From: Candidatus Nomurabacteria bacterium
Lineage (GTDB): Bacteria; Patescibacteriota; Minisyncoccia; Phycocordibacterales; UBA10002
Direction of reading: 5' to 3'
Length of the DNA: 42,899 bases
Assembly: GCA_943349725.1 (NCBI GenBank)
Contig: CALQZP010000003.1
Span: 1 to 42,899 of the forward strand
Both the position numbers and the translations under genes were made by a program. Positions 39,894-42,899 of the stretch are shown here, piece by piece (position 1 is the first letter of the stretch; each line of letters opens with the position of its first letter). The notes beneath the pieces are model-generated. The model was not told where the DNA came from. It ran no database searches and worked only from the letters and a program-made list of their open reading frames with translations.

Positions 39894-40268
39894 ATGAAGG
39901 ATCTTCAAAGAAAACGAAAAATACGAAAGACTCTCTATTCACGTGGAGTTCTCTTTGGGTTGCTTCTGGTGCTCATTGTGGTGAGTAAGGCAACAATTAG
40001 TCTGTACGCGAAGGAGCGGGAAAGCCAAAAGAATCTTAGCTTAGCCGAGACAAATCTTTCCACACTCTCGCTTCGGGAGGCAAGGCTTCAGGGTGACATC
40101 GCGCGTCTCAAGACTTCCGAAGGCATTGACGCCGAGATACGAGCGCAGTTTCAGGTAGCAAAACCTGGTGAAAAAATGGTTGTCCTTGTTGATGACCGGA
40201 AAAAAGAAGCCGAGGCGCCTGCCGAGCAGAAATCCCTCGTGACCAAGTTTTTTGACCTGTTTAGATAA
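39894..40268 (+). CDS. FtsB/DivIC-like septum formation initiator
   Basis: Start set at ATG 39894 (MKDLQRKRKIRKTLYSRG), giving 124 aa; the track GTG lies in the word tract. A basic cytoplasmic head is followed by one membrane span (VLFGLLLVLIVVSKATISLYA, about residues 19-40) and a coiled coil (about 40-85, KNLSLAETNLSTLSLREARLQGDIARLK). The end of the coiled coil reads RAQFQVAKPGEKMVVLV, the typical close of FtsB/DivIC proteins. Family members scaffold the division-site FtsQ-FtsL complex. The charged C-terminal tail has no extra domain. Confidence 0.8.
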   Translation: MKDLQRKRKIRKTLYSRGVLFGLLLVLIVVSKATISLYAKERESQKNLSLAETNLSTLSLREARLQGDIARLKTSEGIDAEIRAQFQVAKPGEKMVVLVDDRKKEAEAPAEQKSLVTKFFDLFR

Positions 40269-40318
40269 CGATACGAAAATACAAACTAGGAACGAACGAA
40301 TTGCTACGAATACGAAAA
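40262..40318 (+). repeat. ACGAATACGAAA word tract
   Basis: TAACGATACGAAAATACAAACTAGGAACGAACGAATTGCTACGAATACGAAAAAG: degenerate near-tandem words after the ftsB-like stop, without a matching right arm. Confidence 0.45.
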
Positions 40319-40323
40319 AGTAG

Positions 40324-40394
40324 TGCGGGTAGCGGGAATCGAATCCGCGTCTCATGCTTGGGAAGCACGCATATTGCCACTATACTATACCCGC
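40324..40394 (-). tRNA. tRNA-Gly (anticodon CCC)
   Basis: On the minus strand: acceptor GCGGGTA/TACCCGC, D stem GTAT/ATAT, anticodon stem CGTGC/GCATG with loop TTCCCAA, T loop TTCGATT. 71 bases; CCA is not encoded. The T stem GCGGA/CCCGC has an A-C mismatch at the normally invariant G53-C61 pair. Confidence 0.92.
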
Positions 40395-40404
40395 GTATGC
40401 GGGC

Positions 40405-40410
40405 TATACT
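40405..40410 (+). promoter_or_regulatory. -10 box before the HAD gene
   Basis: TATACT, 28 bases before ATG 40439. The leader contains TAGTAGGG, a weak ribosome-binding candidate. Confidence 0.4.
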
Positions 40411-40438
40411 AGCAGAAATTTAGTAGGGTTTAAAGCAT

Positions 40439-41038
40439 ATGATTTCGCACATACTTTTTGATATTGATGGGGTGGTGCTATGCAAGCGTAAGCGCTTGTT
40501 TTCAAAGGTGCTCGCGGAAGAGTTTGGCGCATCGGAACAGGAAGATATGCTTCCGTTTTTTACAGGACCGTTTCAGAAATGTCTTGTGGGAAAAGCTGAC
40601 CTTAAGCAAGAGCTTGTTCCATATCTGCCGAAATGGCATTACCCTCATACGGTGGAAGCACTCACTTTGAGTTGGTTTGAACATGAGCGTACTCTTGAAG
40701 AAAGAATACTTCTCGACGTCACGGCTCTGCGCGCTAAGGGAATCCGCTGTTTTCTTGCAACTGACAACGAAAAATACAGAACAGAGTACCTCTGGACGAA
40801 CCTTAACCTTAAGTCACATTTTGACGGTATCTTTGCCTCGTCGAGTCTTGGTGTTCGGAAGTCTACATCAGAATTTTGGGAAAAAGCTTTTGAACAAGTT
40901 CAAGCCACTGACCGCCGCTTTGTGCTCGTGTGGGACGACGAAGAGGAAAATGTGATTGCGGCAAAAGCGTTTGGTCTTTCCGCGGAGTTTTATACCGACT
41001 TTAGTGACTACTCTCAAAAGATGGCGGAACTGTTGTAA
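40439..41038 (+). CDS. HAD-superfamily hydrolase
   Basis: A 199-aa haloacid-dehalogenase-type phosphatase. Motif I is LFDIDGVVL (nucleophile Asp8 and acid/base Asp10), motif II is FLATDN, motif III is the Lys in GVRKSTSEFW, and motif IV is VWDDEEENV. The helical C1 cap between motifs I and II marks subfamily IA (phosphoglycolate-phosphatase/haloacid-dehalogenase-like). The substrate cannot be predicted. The gene is single, with its own -10 box. Confidence 0.88.
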   Translation: MISHILFDIDGVVLCKRKRLFSKVLAEEFGASEQEDMLPFFTGPFQKCLVGKADLKQELVPYLPKWHYPHTVEALTLSWFEHERTLEERILLDVTALRAKGIRCFLATDNEKYRTEYLWTNLNLKSHFDGIFASSSLGVRKSTSEFWEKAFEQVQATDRRFVLVWDDEEENVIAAKAFGLSAEFYTDFSDYSQKMAELL

Positions 41039-41148
41039 GTTGCTTTTAGAGGTGTAGGATTGGAGTGTCCCTCATTTGCACGCACTCTTTCGCGAAGTTG
41101 TATCCACTCCCAATGAACTTTTGAAACGACTTCGTTGAAACTTCGTAT

Positions 41149-41186
41149 CCCAGTTCTACTATACTACAGAGTATAGTAGAACTGGG
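41149..41186. repeat. 38-bp palindrome with -10-like boxes on both strands
   Basis: CCCAGTTCTACTATACT, loop ACAG, then the exact complement (17-bp perfect stem). TATACT occurs on the plus strand and again on the minus strand. It lies in the 270-base gap before the glutaredoxin gene; the rest of the gap (41039-41148) has only weak repeats. Confidence 0.8.
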
Positions 41187-41242
41187 AGTAGCATGCTGTA
41201 CCACGCGGATACTTTTTCGCAAGGTTCATAAGGGGAAATATT

Positions 41243-41251
41243 TGCTATACT
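41243..41251 (+). promoter_or_regulatory. Promoter of the glutaredoxin gene
   Basis: Extended -10 TGC-TATACT, 57 bases before ATG 41309. The leader contains the word tract TTAGTTATTAGTTTCAAG and onward. Confidence 0.5.
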
Positions 41252-41308
41252 AGCGAACCTAAGGCGATACCAATTAGTTATTAGTTTCAAGTTAAAAGTT
41301 CTAAGTTT

Positions 41309-41545
41309 ATGGCAAACGTAACTATCTACTCCACACCGACCTGCGTGTACTGCAACGCGGCAAAGGTGTTTTTCAAGGAAAAAGGCATTGAGTATACCGA
41401 GCACAACGTCGGGGCGGACGCGGAGAAACGAAAGGAGATGATTGAGAAAAGCGGTCAGATGGGCGTGCCGGTGATTGATATAGACGGACAGCTTGTTGTC
41501 GGGTTCAATCAACCGAAAATTAAACAGATTCTTGGGATTAGCTAG
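41309..41545 (+). CDS. Glutaredoxin-like protein
   Basis: A 78-aa thioredoxin-fold protein with the redox motif CVYC at residues 12-15 (YSTPTCVYCNAAK), the cis-Pro segment MGVPVIDIDG and GFNQPKIKQILG. It is the size of NrdH/Grx-like proteins that reduce ribonucleotide reductase or other cytosolic disulphides using thioredoxin reductase or glutathione. The motif CVYC is neither the classic CPYC nor NrdH CxQC-type, so the electron donor is uncertain. Complete, single gene. Confidence 0.9.
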   Translation: MANVTIYSTPTCVYCNAAKVFFKEKGIEYTEHNVGADAEKRKEMIEKSGQMGVPVIDIDGQLVVGFNQPKIKQILGIS

Positions 41546-41580
41546 TAGACAGTAGACAAGTAGACAATAGACACTGGACA
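41546..41580 (+). repeat. TAGACAGTAGACAAG word tract
   Basis: TAGTAGACAGTAGACAAGTAGACAATAGACACTGGACA: five near-tandem copies of a GTAGACA-like word right after the glutaredoxin stop. Confidence 0.6.
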
Positions 41581-41590
41581 GGAAACAAAG

Positions 41591-41619
41591 ACCTTGGGGC
41601 GAGAGCTTCAAGGTTTTTG
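41591..41619 (+). terminator. Terminator after the glutaredoxin gene
   Basis: ACCTTG-GGGCGAGAGCTT-CAAGGT followed by TTTTG, with an inner GC/GC pair. Confidence 0.7.
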
Positions 41620-41656
41620 TTTTCTGTGCTACTTTGTAGCCGTAGCCCTCGTAGTT

Positions 41657-41686
41657 TCCGCCAGAGGCGGATCAGCCTATGGCTGA
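41657..41686. repeat. Twin small hairpins beside tRNA-Arg
   Basis: TCCGCC-AGA-GGCGGA followed directly by TCAGCC-TAT-GGCTGA. A related pair stands just before tRNA-Phe at 42639-42676. Confidence 0.7.
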
Positions 41687-41698
41687 CAATGAGGGAAC

Positions 41699-41770
41699 GC
41701 CCCCGTAGTTCAACGGATAGAACGAACCGTTCCTAATGGTTTGATGTCAGTTCAATTCTGGCCGGGGGCA
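41699..41770 (+). tRNA. tRNA-Arg (anticodon CCT)
   Basis: Acceptor GCCCCCG/CGGGGGC, D stem GTTC/GAAC, anticodon stem AACCG/TGGTT with loop TTCCTAA, T arm GTCAG-TTCAATT-CTGGC. 72 bases, discriminator A, CCA not encoded. Confidence 0.93.
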
Positions 41771-41815
41771 TATGAAGAAGCCGTTAGCTTATAGCTGTTA
41801 GTTGTTAGGGATTCT

Positions 41816-41824
41816 TGCTATAAT
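41816..41824 (+). promoter_or_regulatory. Promoter of the 41832 gene, near-leaderless
   Basis: Extended -10 TGC-TATAAT ending 7 bases before ATG 41832. The upstream TTAGCTTATAGCTGTTAGTTG is a short word tract. Confidence 0.6.
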
Positions 41825-41831
41825 TTTTGAT

Positions 41832-42137
41832 ATGTTTACCTACATATCTCTCGCCGTCATAGCGGCGGTGGTTCAGATTGCAACAACCTACTGGCTTCGC
41901 ATCGGGTTCTTAAAGTCTTTTTTGTGGGCCATCCCGTTTATTCTGCTTCATCAGTATTTGTTTTTGTATAATTACACCAAAGCTCCGAACTTCATCATCA
42001 TTTGGTTTATAACCGCCGGTATCACGAGCCTACTGAGTCTCTTGGTCGGATATTGGTTCTTCAAGGATGTACTGTCCGCGTATCAAATAGTCGGTATAGT
42101 GTTAATCCTATCAGGAATGATATTTCTCAAATTTTAA
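41832..42137 (+). CDS. Small four-helix membrane protein, EamA/SMR-like
   Basis: Start at ATG 41832 (MFTYISLAVIAAVVQI); the track GTG is upstream of the -10 box. The 101-aa protein has four membrane segments of about 20 residues and ends SAYQIVGIVLILSGMIFLKF, the typical last helix of small multidrug-resistance/EamA-like (DMT superfamily) proteins. The conserved SMR Glu14 in helix 1 is not present (VVQIATTYW instead), so proton-coupled drug export is not supported. Possibly half of a dimeric lipid or metabolite transporter. Confidence 0.7.
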   Translation: MFTYISLAVIAAVVQIATTYWLRIGFLKSFLWAIPFILLHQYLFLYNYTKAPNFIIIWFITAGITSLLSLLVGYWFFKDVLSAYQIVGIVLILSGMIFLKF

Positions 42138-42146
42138 GCAGGCTGT

Positions 42147-42155
42147 GATATACTA
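42147..42155 (+). promoter_or_regulatory. Candidate extended -10 upstream of the 42266 gene
   Basis: TGA-TATACT with a leader of about 105 bases. The leader holds nothing I recognise. Confidence 0.4.
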
Positions 42156-42265
42156 TTCTCCATACCCCAGTGAAATAGAGTGTATGAGAGAACGTGGTCA
42201 TTGGGCACGATTGAACTAATTGTATTTTTTCATAAATCTAGATTTTAATTTCACGGAGTGGCGAT

Positions 42266-42586
42266 TTGTATAGTCGTTACACTCCTTACAAATCAGCCAT
42301 GTCTCCCGAAGAACGACAACTTTTGATACAGACGCATCGCATGGTGGAGGAAAACCATACGCTCTTGCGCAAAATGCATCGCTCCGCGCTTTTTGGGCAG
42401 GTTTTCCATATACTTTATTGGGTGGCGATTATCGGGCTTTCCTTAGGTGCGTATTACTTCATTCAGCCGTATGTGGACCAAATACAGGGCGTTTACGGTG
42501 GACTCAAGGGTGATGTACAGAATGTGAAGAATGCGACCAACCAGCTGGGAAATATCACCAATTTTCTGAAAGGTGATGGCAATTAG
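42266..42586 (+). CDS. Small single-span membrane protein
   Basis: A 106-aa product from TTG 42266, with GGAG 8 bases upstream supporting it; ATG 42299 (MSPEERQLLIQTHRMVEEN) is the alternative and gives 95 aa. A charged helix (MVEENHTLLRKMHRS) is followed by one membrane span (VFHILYWVAIIGLSLGAYYFIQPYV) and a polar tail (VDQIQGVYGGLKGDVQNVKN) that may coil. No known domain. Architecture is common among CPR membrane proteins. Function unknown. Confidence 0.7.
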   Translation: MYSRYTPYKSAMSPEERQLLIQTHRMVEENHTLLRKMHRSALFGQVFHILYWVAIIGLSLGAYYFIQPYVDQIQGVYGGLKGDVQNVKNATNQLGNITNFLKGDGN

Positions 42587-42638
42587 CCTCGCTTGAAGCA
42601 ACGCAAAAATTGCGCTACTATGCTCTGGTCGCCCTAAC

Positions 42639-42676
42639 CCGCCCATGGCGGACGGGCGAATCCGCCTTAGGTGGAT
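42639..42676. repeat. Twin small hairpins before tRNA-Phe
   Basis: CCGCC-CAT-GGCGG with an outer CGCCC/GGGCG option, then ATCCGCC-TTA-GGTGGAT. The layout matches 41657-41686. Confidence 0.65.
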
Positions 42677-42680
42677 TTTA

Positions 42681-42756
42681 GCCGAGATAGCTCAGTTGGT
42701 AGAGCATTCCCCTGAAGAGGGAAGGGTCCCCAGTTCGAATCTGGGTCTCGGCACCA
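42681..42756 (+). tRNA. tRNA-Phe (anticodon GAA)
   Basis: Acceptor GCCGAGA/TCTCGGC, D arm GCTC-AGTTGGTA-GAGC, anticodon stem TTCCC/GGGAA with loop CTGAAGA, T arm CCCAG-TTCGAAT-CTGGG. Discriminator A is followed by CCA in the genome, unlike the other two tRNAs here. Confidence 0.96.
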
Positions 42757-42762
42757 AAACAG

Positions 42763-42797
42763 AAACCGCCCCGACTTTCGTCGGGGCGGTTTTTTTG
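42763..42797. terminator. Strong terminator after tRNA-Phe
   Basis: AAACCGCCCCGAC-TTTC-GTCGGGGCGGTTT with a long T run; perfect 13-bp stem. It also faces the convergent Hsp20 gene. Confidence 0.9.
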
Positions 42798-42815
42798 GCT
42801 ACTTACTACGAGCTA

Positions 42816-42899
42816 CTAACTAGATCGTACCTTTAGCTTCGTCTGTCTGCTTTTATCAAGTTTGGGAAGACGAAGATTGAGGAGGCCGTGCTTTTCGCT
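42816..42899 (-). CDS. Hsp20/alpha-crystallin small heat-shock protein, C-terminal fragment
   Basis: The minus strand is open from the window edge and encodes SEKHGLLNLRLPKLDKSRQTKLKVRSS-stop. The GLLxLRLPK segment is the last beta strand of the alpha-crystallin domain and the K-x-K-V tail is typical of Hsp20 ends. The rest of the gene lies beyond the window. It is too short for the ORF track. Confidence 0.65.
   Translation of the reverse strand, partial: SEKHGLLNLRLPKLDKSRQTKLKVRSS

Noticed and set aside
1-42899. CRISPR array or cas genes.
   Set aside because: No regularly spaced identical repeats; the tandem words are degenerate and without spacers. No Cas protein seen.
1-42899. TGA read as glycine, as in some CPR lineages.
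   Set aside because: guaB, the ligase-like gene and the 29231 gene end normally at TGA, and no gene needs TGA as sense.

Overview
The window looks like chromosomal DNA of a Parcubacteria-type member of the Candidate Phyla Radiation (Patescibacteria). This rests on several signs. RpoB and RpoC are short. IMP dehydrogenase has no CBS domains. Small CPR-style proteins recur. Many promoters sit almost on the start codon. Gene order is loose, and only two tRNAs stand next to one another. TGA is used as a normal stop (guaB, the ligase-like gene and the 29231 gene all end in TGA), so this is code 11 and not a TGA-recoding lineage. The exact genus cannot be told from sequence alone.

Layout. 1-1163: end of a Fic-domain gene, then a repeat-rich leader. 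1164-8259: rpoB and rpoC. 8339-10507: accessory stretch with a methyltransferase, a leaderless micro-ORF, a truncated dinD, and a three-gene cassette ending in a caspase/CHAT-like protein. 10704-13800: dnaG and rpoD (macromolecular-synthesis pair without rpsU). 14038-16959: UvrD/RecB-like helicase-nuclease. 17050-20714 (minus strand): DsbA-like thioredoxin, DEDD exonuclease, hisS and an unassigned protein. 20935-22039: Panacea-type antitoxin with a RelE-like toxin. 22082-26065: guaB, guaA and an adenosine-deaminase-like gene (purine interconversion). 26098-30580: small membrane proteins, methyltransferase, cupin, M24 peptidase, DUF192. 30617-30986: RNase P RNA. 31316-35478: ligase-like/TPR membrane protein and MurJ (envelope). 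35599-36468: prephenate dehydratase. 36927-39552: LAGLIDADG-like protein overlapping lepA. 39659-42899: small membrane proteins, an FtsB-like gene, HAD hydrolase, glutaredoxin, tRNA-Gly, tRNA-Arg, tRNA-Phe and the end of an Hsp20 gene.

The most unusual content is in repeats and signals, not gene families. (1) A double-hairpin repeat occurs once between genes and four times inside genes (twice in guaB, once in guaA, once in the M24 peptidase). It is always in frame and adds roughly 18-33 residues to conserved enzymes. This resembles the palindromic elements known inside Rickettsia genes, but the sequence family is different. (2) Many gene borders carry long imperfect hairpins built from short, degenerate, near-tandem words. 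These run into coding sequence (HisS C-terminus) and mislead start calling (guaA, exonuclease, ftsB). (3) At least nine genes have a -10 box ending 6-11 nt before the start codon, which predicts leaderless or near-leaderless mRNAs. (4) Two 34-bp palindromes of one family, a 38-bp palindrome with a -10-like box on each strand, and an unusually long hairpin inside RNase P RNA are further candidates for mobile or regulatory DNA.

All calls come from reading the sequence and from memory of protein families. No search was run.
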